This document shows, piece by piece, positions 20,131-29,685 of a stretch of DNA of 64,000 nucleotides. The DNA lies in assembly GCA_963575745.1 (NCBI GenBank), contig CAUYUJ010007480.1, positions 373,383 through 437,382 on the forward strand. The letters run 5' to 3'. Below the pieces are notes generated by a model. That model did not search any database, was not told the DNA's origin, and saw nothing but the letters and a program-made list of their open reading frames with translations. The stretch's first letter is position 1. Every line of letters starts with the position of its first letter. Source of the DNA: Prorocentrum cordatum (taxonomy: Eukaryota; Sar; Dinophyceae; Prorocentrales; Prorocentraceae). Position numbers and translations under genes: made by a program.

Positions 20131-20479
20131 TTGCGGATCCGATTTATATACGCCACCACCGCCTGCCAGAATAATACAGGCAGCCGTTGACGGAGGCGCC
20201 GAACAGGAGCGCAGCGCGGCGCACGGGCGCCACGGGAGGGAAGTTCCCAAAACAAAAACTCTGCATCTTGGCGGTGGTGTGAACAAATCGGGTCCCTGTG
20301 TAATCAAACTTAGACACACCACCACCGCGTTTGTATTGATGAACCCAGTTCTGGCCCGTGGGCGCGAGGGAAGGGGGCCCAGTCGTCGTTGGCGGCGGGA
20401 CCGCGACAGCGGTTGCCCACAATAGCCGAACTGCGCCAAAACGGATCGCGCGTCATTTTCCGATCTTGGTGGTGGTGGT
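20131..20479. other. Unassigned stretch between family A copies
   Basis: Two CACCACCGC-bearing segments (20152 and 20320) share weak similarity. No gene recognised. Confidence 0.35.
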
Positions 20480-20880
20480 CTACCATGCTCGGATCCTTGG
20501 AGCTGCCGCAAGCTTTCAACACGTATGTGCGCGGCACTACGGCGAGAACCAAATTTGGAAAACGAGCCACCCTCCATCCGCGAAGCTGGTGGAAACTTTC
20601 AAAACGAATGTGCGTAGCGCTACGGCGATAACCACATTTTGAAAACCATACGCCCTCTAACCGTGATGATGTTCACTTTTTTTCAAGACGATTACGGGCG
20701 GCCCTTAACCGAGAATCGCATCTTGAAAAGCAACCGCCCTCAATCCGTGAGCCTGCTGCAAACTTTTCCAACGAATGTGCGCGGCGCTGAAGCGAGAACC
20801 ACATGTTGAAAACCACCCGCCCTCCATCCGCGAAGCCTTTGCAAATTTCAGTCTTCAAGATCAGAAATGTTGAGGAAATT
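20480..20880 (-). repeat. Family A subunits: four ~83-bp tandem copies
   Basis: Repeated motif CGCCCTCCATCCGCGAAGC, GCAAACTTTTCAAACGAATG, TGCGCGGCGCTAAGGCGAGA, ACCACATTTTGAAAACC, in diverged tandem copies. The same motif occurs at 30.7-31.4 kb and, reverse-complemented, in 46.2 and 55.9-58.7 kb. Confidence 0.7.
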
Positions 20881-20959
20881 TCAAGCGTAACGTCTGGCCC
20901 GCCCCACCGACACGTCTCGCGGTGCGACAAAGAGGAGTTGCTCTCAAGGGAAGAGGGAT

Positions 20960-21075
20960 GGAAGAGGGCAAGGAGGAGAGGAGGAGGAGGAGGACGAGGA
21001 GGAGAGAGAGGAAAGGCAGGAAGTGCAGAACAAAAGGAACAAAGGAGGGAAGAAGTATGGAGAAGGGCGGAGGAA
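20960..21075. repeat. (GGA)-rich purine tract
   Basis: Interrupted GGA/GAA triplets. No gene. Confidence 0.75.
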
Positions 21076-21207
21076 TAGAGGAAGACACAACGGCATAAAC
21101 ACAAACTTTTGGAGGTCCGCGCGGAGCGCCAACATTTTATGTGTATGAAGTTCTTTCTCCTCCGAGGGAAGGAGCAGGGAGGTGGCTGCAAGGAAGATGA
21201 TTGTGCG

Positions 21208-21258
21208 CGCCACCAGTCCTTGGCGTAGTCGTCGCAGCAGTCGTCCGCCTGCCCGCAC
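21208..21258 (-). CDS. Somatomedin-B domain gene, second exon
   Basis: After the intron at 21259-21441 the minus strand continues GTGCGGGCAGGCGGACGACT and onwards. Joined to the upstream exon, it encodes CGQADDCCDDYAKDWW. The CC-x-D-Y at the right distance (five residues) after the preceding cysteine completes the somatomedin-B consensus. A GT occurs after ...AAGGACTG at about 21209, a plausible donor. Somatomedin-B domains are small disulphide-knotted modules of secreted or surface proteins. Further exons are not identified. Confidence 0.6.
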
Positions 21259-21441
21259 CTCGGGAGCGGCCAAGAGGGGGGCGTCCAAGAGGCGGCATGT
21301 GCGCGGCCCAGCGGGGGGGGGGGGCAGGGACGCAACGAAATAAGAAGAGGCGCCCTGAAATCTGGGGAGACATCATGGCCCCCGCCAGGATATCCACCCC
21401 ACCCCGAGTCCTCACCCCCCTCTTTGCCGCCCCCGACGCAC
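21259..21441 (-). repeat. Introner-like intron, copy 2 (GT...AG) inside the somatomedin-B domain
   Basis: A 183-bp intron. On the minus strand it starts GTGCGTCGGGGGCGGC and ends GGCCGCTCCCGAG. The 5-bp repeat GGTGC lies at both junctions, like a target duplication. Removing it restores the reading frame and the C-x5-CC-x-D-Y spacing of the domain. The same element occurs at 10150-10345 with GT and AG conserved. A third, diverged relative may lie at about 25700-25815. Confidence 0.7.
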
Positions 21442-21593
21442 CCCTCGTGGCAGGAGCACTGGCCCCCCGGGCCGGGCTTCCCGCACCCGAGCTCCGCGCA
21501 GCTCGTCGGGCGCTGGCTGGGGGGACGGCCGTACTGCTCGGCGGCCCACTTGGCGACCTCCTCCGCGAGCAGGTCGGCCTTGCGGTGGCAACT
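21442..21593 (-). CDS. Somatomedin-B domain gene, first visible exon
   Basis: On the minus strand the exon begins after CCCCTTCAG. It reads CHRKADLLAEEVAKWAAEQY, then a segment with cysteines in the order C-x4-C-x8-C-x-C-x3-C (SCAELGCGKPGPGGQCSCHE, then GC). With the next exon this gives C-x4-C-x8-C-x-C-x3-C-x5-CC-xDY, the somatomedin-B pattern. Nearly all third positions are G or C, which separates the coding frame from the others. Length 152 bp; the junction codon GGG is split by the intron. The acceptor lies at the edge of a family 2 MITE (21598-21760), so the true exon start could be different. The protein is probably secreted or surface-exposed; nothing shows its wider role. Confidence 0.6.
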
Positions 21594-21597
21594 CTGA

Positions 21598-21760
21598 AGG
21601 GGCCCAAGGACACACAAATGAATTCACACAAACAAAAAGATTCTCAATCTATTCCCATATTTTCTGGGTGTCTGTCTTCCCTCCCCCCCACTTCCCATAT
21701 TTTTCCATATTTTTGGGGGAGTCGACGATTAATTGTGTCTGTGTTATTTCCCCTCCTGAA
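21598..21760 (-). mobile_element. MITE family 2, copy c
   Basis: Full-length copy flanked by the direct repeat GAGTT. It lies immediately upstream (in gene orientation) of the somatomedin-B exon. Confidence 0.7.
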
Positions 21761-21789
21761 ACTCATGGGAGCCTCCCATATCATCTTGT

Positions 21790-21920
21790 CGGCTCTTGCG
21801 AGTCGACACTAAATCGACGCTAAATCGACGCCACAATCGACGCTGATCGACGCTGGTTGGCGCTAGATCGGCGCCGTCTCGTCCACTCCCAGGCGCTCGT
21901 CGACGCTTGTCGACGCAAAA
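21790..21920. repeat. Short tandem repeats (AAATCGACGCT)n
   Basis: Six to eight imperfect copies of ATCGACGCT with spacers of 3-7 bp. Confidence 0.65.
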
Positions 21921-22194
21921 GGTAGACTATCGAGGGTACACAAGGCTCCCATGGTTTGCTACCGAGAGTCGGCCTGATCGGCCGTCGTCATCTGGGCGCA
22001 CCTGGGCCGGAATCCACGACTGCCGCCCACGCTTCGCTCCCGTCTCCTCTCCGTCCCTCGTCCCGCCTCCTTGCTGTCTACTCCCCTCCCTCTGGGATGA
22101 CAAGGAGCGCGCGGCAACACGGGTGTCCGACACCCCCGCGTCGACTGGGCCCGCATGGGCAGGGTTCACAGTGGTCGCAGCAGAAGAAAATGGA
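21921..22194. other. Unassigned stretch
   Basis: No gene recognised. Confidence 0.35.
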
Positions 22195-22280
22195 GGAGGA
22201 GGAGGAGAATTAGGAGGAGGAGGAGAATTAGGAGGAGGAGGAGGAGGAGGAGGAGGCGGAGGGAAGAATAGGAGGAGGAA
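22195..22280. repeat. (GGA)n tract
   Basis: Interrupted GGA triplets with GAATTA inserts. Confidence 0.88.
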
Positions 22281-22514
22281 GATGACAAGAAACTTGGCCT
22301 CGAATCGTGTGCATCGAATCGGGCCGCACTGGCGCGGAGCCGAAGTCGAATCGCACTGGCCGCGCTGGGATGCACAACGGCACCATGCAAGCATCGTCAG
22401 GAAGTCGGAATCCAATCGGATGGGGCCAACCGAAGTCGACAGACCGATCGGATCAGAGTTCCCTAAGCAGCTTGTCTGTGAGGGCTCCATCGACATTGTC
22501 TAAGAAACTCATGG
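22281..22514. other. Unassigned stretch with GAATCG/CGAATCGGAT variants
   Basis: No gene recognised. Several dispersed GAATCGnn segments occur. Confidence 0.35.
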
Positions 22515-22712
22515 GTGCTCCTCCTCCTCCTCCTCCTCCTCCTCCCTCCTCCTCCTCCTCCTCCTCCTCCTCCTCCTCCTCCTCCTCCTCCTCCTCCTCC
22601 TCCTCCTCCTCCTCCTCCTCCTCCTCCCCCTCCTCCTCCTCCTCCTCCTCCTCCTCCTCCTCCTCCTCCTCCTCCTCCCCCTCCTCCTCCTCCTCCTCCT
22701 CCTCCTCCTGGT
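22515..22712. repeat. (CTC)n tract
   Basis: About 65 CTC triplets with three single-base interruptions. Confidence 0.96.
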
Positions 22713-22838
22713 CCGGACGCGGCTGGGCGACCCGCCGCCTTCCGTGGCCTCCCACTGCCGCCCCCGTCCCCGTCCGCATCCGCATATGCGTATCCTTACC
22801 CCAATCCCTGCGCCTCGATTCCTACTCCTGTCACTCAA

Positions 22839-22938
22839 AGGGGCCCTGGGACACACACGTAAATACACACACAAATAACCAGGTTCCCTACATTCTACTA
22901 TTATGTTCTGGGTTTTAGTCTCCCCCCCACTTCCCATA
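22839..22938 (-). mobile_element. MITE family 2, copy d (truncated)
   Basis: Only the segment from GGGGCCCTGGGACACACACG to ...CACTTCCCATAT is present; the other end is missing. Confidence 0.65.
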
Positions 22939-22939
22939 T

Positions 22940-23177
22940 GCCTCGATTCCTGCCTCGATCCCCCAGTCCCTGTGCCTCGATTCCTACAGTCGGGGCGCTG
23001 ACCTAAGGAACCCTAGATAAGGAAAGAGGCCCCTTTCATCCACAAGTGGAACTCCGATTCCCCATCGAAGACCGAAGGAAAGCCCAAGGTAAACTGTGAA
23101 GCAATCAAGGAACACGGAGCCCCTCCCCAACGGGAAGGGTTCCTTCTTCAGGGCCCCGACTTTACTCATGTCACTGA
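22940..23177. other. Unassigned, one protein-like minus-strand frame
   Basis: A minus-strand frame from the MITE edge (about 23175) to a stop at 22984 reads SDMSKVGALKKEPFPLGRGS, then VFLDCFTVYLGLSFGLRWGI and more. It could be a terminal exon. No family recognised. Confidence 0.25.
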
Positions 23178-23338
23178 AGGGGCCCTGGGACGCACACATA
23201 AATACACACAAGTAACCAGATTCCCCATATTTTCCTATATCTTCTGGGTTTTTGTCTTCCCCCCCACTTCCCATAGTTTCCCCTCTTTTCTAAGGAATCG
23301 ACGACTAATTGTGTCTGTGTGTGATTTTTCCCTCCTGA
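23178..23338 (-). mobile_element. MITE family 2, copy e
   Basis: Full-length copy flanked by the direct repeat GTGAC. Confidence 0.7.
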
Positions 23339-23589
23339 GTCACCCCAATCCCCATCCCCATCCCGCTCCCAATCCCTATATCCATATCCCTGTATCGCTG
23401 GCCCGAAGCCCCTATTCCTGCACCATCCCTCTCCCTATCCTTATCCCCTCGTCGTGGCCCCCCATCGTGCCCCCCCTCCCTCGTGGCCCCATCGTGACCC
23501 CCCATAGTAGCCCGTATCGTAACTGTGCATGGCTGGTTCAGCCTTCTGCCGCAAGGGTGTCATGGGCCCAGGTGGGCGGATCGCACGTC

Positions 23590-23774
23590 CATGACCATCA
23601 TTAAATGCGAGAGTGAGGTCATGATGCGATTGGCTCAAGATACGTTCCAGGAGCTGCAGAGTATCCAGCGACCCTTGTCTCTGCAGCTCGTGTGCAACAT
23701 TCGTAAACCTTGAGGTCCTGGAACGCTCGGAAGCCTTGGAACGCATCATTCTCGAGACGTGCTCTCGTAAAGCC
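23590..23774 (-). CDS. Candidate exon, helical, unidentified
   Basis: On the minus strand, after GCCTCAG|G, an open frame reads ALREHVSRMMRSKASERSRT, SRFTNVAHELQRQGSLDTLQ, LLERILSQSHHDLTLAFNDG, with a possible donor GGAC|GTGCGA at about 23595. The composition is that of a soluble, helical, basic protein segment and differs sharply from flanking repeats. Family not recognised. Codon third positions are less G/C-biased than in the 24 kb and 26 kb exons, so it may belong to another gene or an old element. Confidence 0.4.
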
Positions 23775-24014
23775 CTGAGGCGGAGCGGAGCCATGCTTGC
23801 GCATGCTGATTTACATGGCATATGATGCAAGCGGCATTTGGCGGCGCGACGTTTCGGACCCAATTACGCGACGTCCTGATTTGTTCAATACGGGGTTCCT
23901 GGAAGTCCCCACCCGTTCCCCGGGACTGGATCTTCGTCCTGAGCTGTCTTCTGACGGTCCCGAGGCTCAGCGAGGGCCCCCCGAGGCCGAACGTGGTCCA
24001 ACCCCCCCCCCCGT

Positions 24015-24205
24015 CCAGATTTTGTTGCGACGCGAGCATGTCGCGGTGCGCTGCTCCCTGCCGGGCACCAGGCGACGCCGCTGCCGGCGGGCAGCCCGTC
24101 CAGGCTGCCGGCGGCGCAGAACGTGTGCAGGTGGAGCCACGCGGTGCTCACCACGGGGGCCGCGTGGATGCACTGCCAGACGGTGGCCTCCGCCTCCACG
24201 TGCTC
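24015..24205 (-). CDS. Candidate exon next to (CTC)n, cysteine-containing
   Basis: On the minus strand a (GAG)n tract is followed by CCTCGGCAG|GAGCACGTGG and then by about 57 codons with almost only G/C third positions. They read EHVEAEATVWQCIHAAPVVS, TAWLHLHTFCAAGSLDGLPA, GSGVAWCPAGSSAPRHA. The strong codon bias in one frame supports real coding. The triplet tract sits where a polypurine-rich intron end would be. Family not recognised. It lies on the same strand as the exons at 16.1, 21.5, 26.4 and 27.5 kb and could be part of the same gene. Confidence 0.42.
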
Positions 24206-24217
24206 CTGCCGAGGGGG

Positions 24218-24256
24218 CTCCTCCTCCTCCTCCTCCTCCTCCTCCTCCTCCTCCTT
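24218..24256. repeat. (CTC)n tract
   Basis: Thirteen CTC triplets directly beside the exon at 24015-24205. Confidence 0.9.
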
Positions 24257-24419
24257 GGTGGCTCGGCGAAGGCCCACACCTCCGGCCGGTAAAGCCTCGG
24301 GTTGTGCACAGGCAGCCTTCCGGGTCTGTCCCGGCTGGCCAGCTGGGCTCAACAAGCCCCCCCGAGTGAAGTCGGACTCGATTGGACAGGACACGCGAGA
24401 GGACACGAGAGCCTTCCGA

Positions 24420-24540
24420 GGGCCACATTGCCTCAGGAATGTAGGAAACATGGGCCGCGAGACACAGGACACAAGGGTACCCTCGATTTGGCAGGGTCGA
24501 CCTACTAATCTGGGCCGACTGTCGTCTGGGGCGGTCGGGA
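24420..24540 (-). repeat. Family B end fragment
   Basis: Reverse complement of about 50750-50870: shares GGCAGGGTCGACCTACTAAT, GGGCCGACTGT, and the flanking CAGGACACAAGGGTACCCT. Shows that homology continues past the end seen at 47361. Confidence 0.6.
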
Positions 24541-25148
24541 CACTTCAGCTCTGAGGCGAGGAGCGCCCCAGGCCCCAGCGGCGCCGCTAGAGGCGGCGCG
24601 ACGGTGTTGAGACCGCCCTAGACTACTCGACGGGCCTGCTGAGGCCAGCTGGGACACTCGGGGGGGCCGTCTGTGCGCAATCCGAGCCCTTCCCATCTCC
24701 GTCGGTAGGATCTTTGTTCATCCTGCGGTCTTTCCTCGATGTCAGCCCTCGGATTTCGTTATCGGGCCCTGGGACCATCAGACATGGATCAGGGGCGAAA
24801 TGCTGGCCCCGGGGAGACGTTCGCGACCCCCGAGGCCGCCGATTGAAACAAAACACAGTACCAGGGGGTCGGGAACTCGGCTTGCTCCGCGGGCCACGAT
24901 CGGGGAGGACAGGGCCTGGGACGGTGACCTGCCGAGGGGCTCCGAGGGTGATGGCTCGGCGAAGGCGCCGGGAGCCCGGATTGCCCACGGGGCTGCCAGG
25001 GCCGATGGGCCACCCGTGGGCCACAGACCGCGCGTGAGGAGTCCCCCTGCGCCGCGAGGTGGACAGGATGGCGGCAGCTTGCAGACCGCCCTCTGAGCAA
25101 CTCATCGGCGCTTGATCGGCGCTTGAGTGAGCACCACGCTCCGCAGGA
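24541..25148. other. Unassigned GC-rich stretch
   Basis: No gene recognised. Confidence 0.35.
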
Positions 25149-25472
25149 GAGGGAGGAGGAGGAGGAGGAGGAGGAGGAGGAGGAGGAGGAGGAGGAGGAG
25201 GAGGAGGAGGAGGAGGAGGAGGAGGAGGAGGAGGGAGGCGGAGGAGGAGGAGGAGGAGGAGGAAGAGAGGAGGAGGAGGAGGAGGAGGAGGAGGAGGCGG
25301 AGGAGAGGAGAGGAGGAGGCGGAGGGAGGAGGAGGAGGAGGAGGGCAGGAGGAGGAGGAGGAGGAGGAGGAGGAGGAGGATGAGGAGGAGGAGGAGGAGG
25401 GAGAGGAGGAGCGGGAGGAGAGGGCGGAGCAGGAGGAGGAGGAGGAGGAGGAGGAGGAGGAGGGGAGGGAGG
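25149..25472. repeat. (GGA)n tract, 320 bp
   Basis: Purine triplets with scattered GCG interruptions. Glu/Arg/Gly and Ser/Pro/Leu frames are artefacts. Confidence 0.96.
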
Positions 25473-25572
25473 CCTAGAGCATGTTAAAAACAATTAACGA
25501 GATCTTGTGGCCCCGATAAGTGAGCAAAACCGCGAACGGCGGCCTGCCTTCAAGGGGGGCAAGGCCCAATGG

Positions 25573-25645
25573 GGGAGGAGGAGGAGGAGGAGGAGGAGGA
25601 GGAGGAGGAGGAGGAGGAGGAGGAGGAGGAGGAGGAGGAGGAGGG
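25573..25645. repeat. (GGA)n tract
   Basis: About 24 uninterrupted GGA triplets. Confidence 0.96.
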
Positions 25646-25924
25646 CAGAAGAGGGGGGCGGCCGCGCCCCGCGCAGGCCACACACCTCCCGGCCTCTCGA
25701 GCGGGGGAAGGCCGGGTGCGTCCCCGAGGGGGGCGTTCAAGGGGGGGGGGAGCTGGCAGATCGTGGCCAGGGGCACGGGCGCGGGCCGGGGGGGGCCAAG
25801 AAACGTTTCGGAGTCCACCGCCCCGAGCTGGCTTGCCACAGGGGTGCACGGCGTTTCTTTTCAGCATTCCAAGTGGAGCCTCGGCCCATCCCGCAGGCCG
25901 CGCGGAAGGCTCCGCCGAAAACTG
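25646..25924. other. Unassigned, possible diverged introner relative
   Basis: 25700-25815 shares CCCGAGGGGGGCGTTCAAGG and a GTGGCC...GCGGGCCGGGGGG segment with the 10150-10345 element. Boundaries and splice sites not established. Confidence 0.3.
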
Positions 25925-26090
25925 CAGTGTCTGCGTCCGCATGGTGACCCGCCACACTTCGGCACACCCCTCGCACGTTTTGTGGCCCCCTTTGGCGCTC
26001 CACCGAATGCCCCCGTGGCTGCGTCCGCATGGTGACGCACCCCAGTTCGGCGCACCCCTCGCACGCCTTGAGCCACAGCGTTTGCAATTT
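25925..26090. repeat. Minisatellite: two copies of an ~85-bp unit
   Basis: Unit with GTCCGCATGGTGACSC, TTCGGCRCACCCCTCGCACG, TTTGTGGCCCC, GCTCCACCGAATGCCCC. The same unit forms a longer array at 53905-54260. Confidence 0.75.
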
Positions 26091-26344
26091 GAGTCCTGAG
26101 AATGCGTGCGCGAAGAGGCAACGTTGAGCGCAGTCTGACATTATTCGGCGAAGAGTTCAGGGGCACTGCAACCCCCTCAGTGTTCTTATGTATCATACTG
26201 GCCCTATGCATCACCGCCGCGTGTTTACAAAAGGTTGGGCTCTTCGTCAAGATACGTTGTTCGAAGCGCGATCCCGGGACGTCTCCCTGGGACCCGTTTT
26301 CCCGCGTGTTTTATTCCTTTTTTTCAAAAAAGCGAGCATGTCTG
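26091..26344. other. Unassigned stretch
   Basis: No gene recognised. Confidence 0.35.
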
Positions 26345-26490
26345 GGTCGGAACTGGCTCCTTCCTTCGCCCGTCGCTCCTGGTAGGCCCCGAGGCCCTCC
26401 CGCAGCATCTCCGCGAGCAGGTCGTGCATGCGCCTGGGACACCACGTCTGCAGGAACTCCACGTCGCGGAAGTACGACCGCGGGGGTGGC
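26345..26490 (-). CDS. Candidate exon, helical, unidentified
   Basis: On the minus strand, next to a (GAG)n tract, one frame with strong G/C third positions reads RSYFRDVEFLQTWCPRRMHD, LLAEMLREGLGAYQERRAKE, GASSDPDMLAFLKK. Acceptor GGACAG|GAGG lies at about 26505. Helical, charged and well-formed, so chance is unlikely, but the family is not recognised. It ends near AAAAAAAGG without an obvious donor. Confidence 0.42.
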
Positions 26491-26499
26491 CAGCCTCCT

Positions 26500-26592
26500 C
26501 CTGTCCTCCTCCTCCTCCTCCTCCTCCTCCTCCTCCTCCTCCTCCTCCTCCTCCTCCTCCTCCTCCTCCCTCTCCTCCTCCTCCTCCTCCAG
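26500..26592. repeat. (CTC)n tract
   Basis: About 30 CTC triplets directly beside the candidate exon. Confidence 0.95.
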
Positions 26593-26772
26593 GGAGAGGC
26601 CCTGACGTCCTCATCCTCGCGTTGCGAAGAGAGCGCGGCGGAAAGGCTTGACAATCTTCGGCCTTTGGGGGCCCACATCGGTTTACGCAGGATGAAAAGT
26701 AAGTTCTTTTGAAGGGGTTTGAATATCGGGGGAGCCACGTTGTGAAAGAGTCACGGCGTCCGGTGCCTGGGG
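26593..26772. other. Short unassigned stretch
   Basis: Nothing recognised. Confidence 0.35.
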
Positions 26773-26824
26773 AGGACGAGGAGGAGGAGGAGGAGGAGGA
26801 GGAGGAGGAGGAGGAGGAGGCGGA
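26773..26824. repeat. (GGA)n tract
   Basis: Seventeen purine triplets. Confidence 0.93.
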
Positions 26825-27027
26825 TGGGGAAGGCTGGAGGGAAGGAGCTCAGAAGGAGCTCAAACTACACATACGCAGCTCATCGGAGTTCGGGGCGGAT
26901 GCCTTGGATCGACGCTGGACCCTCCCCCCCCCTGGCGGCGCCCCCCGGCGCCGACCTAGGAGATCCGCGCGCGCCACCGAAAGCTGGTGGCCTCTGCCGG
27001 CTCCTGCCCTCCGAGCCCAGGGGGCCT
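26825..27027. other. Unassigned; partly repeated at 28.05 kb
   Basis: Contains GGATCGACGCTGGACCC and GATCCGCGCG segments with counterparts at 28050-28160. Confidence 0.4.
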
Positions 27028-27460
27028 CCCTCCTCCTCCTCCTCCTCATCTCCTCCTCCTCGTCGTCCTCCTCCTTCCTCCTACTCCTCCTCCTCCTCCT
27101 CGTCCTCCTCCTCGTCATCCTCCTCCTCGTCTCCTCCTCCCCTCCTTCCTCGCTCATCCAGCCTCTCCTAAGTCCTGCTCTCCTCCTCCTCTCCTCGTTC
27201 CTCCCCTCCTCCTCCTCCTCGGCCTCATCCGCCTCCTCCTAGTCCTGCTCCTCCTCTCCTCCTCCCTCCTCCTCCTCCTCCTCATCCTCGTCCTCTCCTC
27301 TCTCCTCCTAATCGTCTCTCCTCGTCCTCCTCACCCTAGTCGTCCTCCTCGTCCTCCTCCTCTCCTCTCCGCCTCATCCGCCTCCTCCTAGTCCTGCTGT
27401 CCTCTCACTTCCTCCTCTGTTACTCATCTCCTCTCCTCCTCCTCCTCCTCCTCCCGCGGA
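27028..27460. repeat. Interrupted (CTC)n / polypyrimidine tract, 430 bp
   Basis: CTC, CGT and CCT triplets with decay. Directly borders the exon-like frame at 27470. Confidence 0.93.
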
Positions 27461-27469
27461 GTGGCGGGA

Positions 27470-27601
27470 GGGGCTGCGACCGTGGGATGGTCAGCAGGCC
27501 CGTGGTGGCGTCGCAGCCGGAGGCCTCGTTCTTGTTCCGGAAGGTGACCGTCGCCGAGTGGTTCCAGGCGACGTCGCAGCCCTCGGGGCAGGAACAGTCC
27601 T
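27470..27601 (-). CDS. Candidate exon with CSCPEGC motif, unidentified
   Basis: On the minus strand, after GGTGGCAAG|G, one frame with nearly pure G/C third positions reads DCSCPEGCDVAWNHSATVTF, RNKNEASGCDATTGLLTIPR, SQ. The CSC-x2-GC element resembles the core of the somatomedin-B exon at 21.5 kb (CSCHEGC), but no CC-x-D-Y follows. NHS is an N-glycosylation sequon. Probably an extracellular cysteine-rich segment, possibly of the same or a related minus-strand gene. Confidence 0.45.
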
Positions 27602-28020
27602 TGCCACCAGGGGGGGGGCCTCCGCTCCCCTCCCCCGCCACAGCCCCCATGCCTGCATCGCATCCCGCCTCCCCTGTTGCTCTCCCTCCCGCTCCCTTCC
27701 CCTCCCTCCCCGCCTCCCAGCCTGCCTGCGGGCTCCCCTTCCTTTCCCTGCGTCCATTCCGTCCGGTCCTGCCTCGTGTCCCCTTCCTCCCTCGAGTCTC
27801 TCCTGCCCTGCCAGCCTCCCCCTTCCTTCCCTTCCGTTCCCTCCCCTCGATGTCCCCCTACCCGCCTCCCTCGTTCCTCTCCTGACCCTCTCTGCCTCCA
27901 ATCCTTGCTCTTTGCCTGCCCCCTGCCTCTCCCCCCCTGGTCCCCCCCCTCCCCTTCCTCCCCCCTCCCTGCCTCCCTCCCTGTCTTCCTACTTCCCCCT
28001 TCCCTTCTCGTGAGGAACAA
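27602..28020. repeat. Polypyrimidine (CCCTCC, CCTTCC) tract
   Basis: C/T-rich DNA without a fixed unit. Frames are Pro/Ser/Leu only. Confidence 0.8.
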
Positions 28021-28198
28021 CAAGTTATATACAGAAACTTGTTGAAGTCCGCGCGGATTTCTTGGATCCGCGCTGGACCCCCTTCCTGGCGCGCAGAGCG
28101 CGCCAGGGGCGGCGCCAGAGGCCCCGCCAGGGGGGGCCAGCACAGATCCGAGCAATCCGCGCGGAGCTTCGAAAGTGCATGCTCATGCTGTTGTTTGC

Positions 28199-28382
28199 TA
28201 CTCCAGATTTCGTAATAAAGGGAGGGGGGTCTCATTTCGGGGGGGGGTCTCTTCCAGGCTATCTTGGAGGGCCTGGGGGGGTCTGGGGACGATGTTTTGG
28301 AGGGTTCTCCCACGGGGGGGGTCTGAACTGGCTTGTCTTGGAGGGTCCAGACCCCCTCCCTTTTATTACGAAATCTGGAGTA
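28199..28382. mobile_element. MITE family 3, TA-flanked with 31-bp inverted repeats
   Basis: 28201-28232 (CTCCAGATTTCGTAATAAAG and on) and 28349-28380 are inverted repeats with one indel. The 180-bp element is bordered by TA on both sides (28199-28200, 28381-28382). G-rich interior. Consistent with a Tc1/mariner-type MITE; only one copy in the window. Confidence 0.8.
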
Positions 28383-29520
28383 TTCGCTTCCCCTCCTTGG
28401 CTTCCCCTCGTCTCCCATCCCCTCGTCTCTCATCCCGTCGCCTCCCTCCCACCCCTCCCTTCCCCTCCCGTCCGCTCCCTCCCCTCTCTCTCTACCACTC
28501 CCTTCCCCTCCCTCCCTTCCTCCGTACCTCCAGCGGCTGTCCGCAAGAGCGGCCCAGGCAAGGGGGACCTTTGCTGCGAAGCTTTGGGGGGACGCGAGGG
28601 GACCGAAGCCGGGCACCCAGGCCGCCGCCATCGCATCACGTTCAGCGATCGGAGGGCCCAGTGGACCCGCACCAAAAGCCACTCCAACGAAGGGTCACTG
28701 TCACGGGTTGGCAAGCCTTGGGTCTGCGCACGGACAGCCCCGCCCTCAGGCGGGCAGTCGACCCCCACACGAGCCTAAAATACACTATTCGCGACACCGC
28801 CCGGGACCAGCCCCGCCCCCCCCGTTCCGCCCCCAGTCACGTCACAGTTCGCACCAGCGCTGTCTGGGAAAGAGCCATTCCTAAGCATTCCCAGGCGTGA
28901 CTTGCCCCCTCCCCCACCAGTAACGCCCGTTATCACCAGGGGAGACAAACACGATCTCCTGCTATCGCATCGCATTCAACGATCGGGGGGCGCAGTGGAC
29001 CCACACCAAAAACCACTTCGGCGAAGGGTCACTCTTATGGGTAATCGACCCCCTCTGGTAGCGCCTGGGGGGTCTGCACTGGTTCGGACCCCAGGAAACG
29101 GGTCAGAAGGGGAGATGAAGCCAAATACGTTCAAAATCGGTCCCCAGACCCCTCCCGGGATACACCTGTTGGTGCAGATTTTTACCCTGGATCTGTTTCT
29201 GATGGTCCCAGAGCCCGGAAGCAGCCCGCAAAAGGCCGACAAAGGCAGAAAACCGGTTCGAAGCCTCGAACCCCTTCCCGCCCTTCCTGCTCGCCGGAAC
29301 CCCTGGCTCCAAGACCCCACACCTCCCCCCCGCGGCTTTGGGGTCGCGCATGCACCTTTAGTGAACACGGCCTGGGACCGAAACCAACGGACCTGGACCC
29401 GCAAACATGACGGCCGCGACGCCCTCTCGGGAGCCGAAAACGGCCAATTCGCTAATCGACGTGTCAGGGTAGGAGGTCTGTCCACCCCCGACACACCTCC
29501 CCCCGCGGCGGAGGAGTACA
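28383..29520. other. Unassigned stretch
   Basis: Polypyrimidine at 28383-28540. Two segments (28660-28720 and 28970-29030) share CGATCGGRGGGC...CAGTGGACCC and CGAAGGGTCACT, so a dispersed repeat is present. No gene recognised. Confidence 0.45.
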
Positions 29521-29521
29521 G

Positions 29522-29600
29522 GGAGGAGGAGGAGGAGGAGGAGGAGGAGGAGGAGGAGGAGGAGGAGGAGGAGGGAGGAGGAGGAGGAGGAGGAGGGCCG
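29522..29600. repeat. (GGA)n tract
   Basis: About 25 GGA triplets. The flank GGGCCGTTGTCATT recurs at 29898 beside the next tract. Confidence 0.95.
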
Positions 29601-29685
29601 TTGTCATTCTAAGACTCACCAGCGATATTGTAAGAATCATCCCTCCCTCAAGTTCCCCTGGCTCCGAGACCCCCCACACCTCCCC

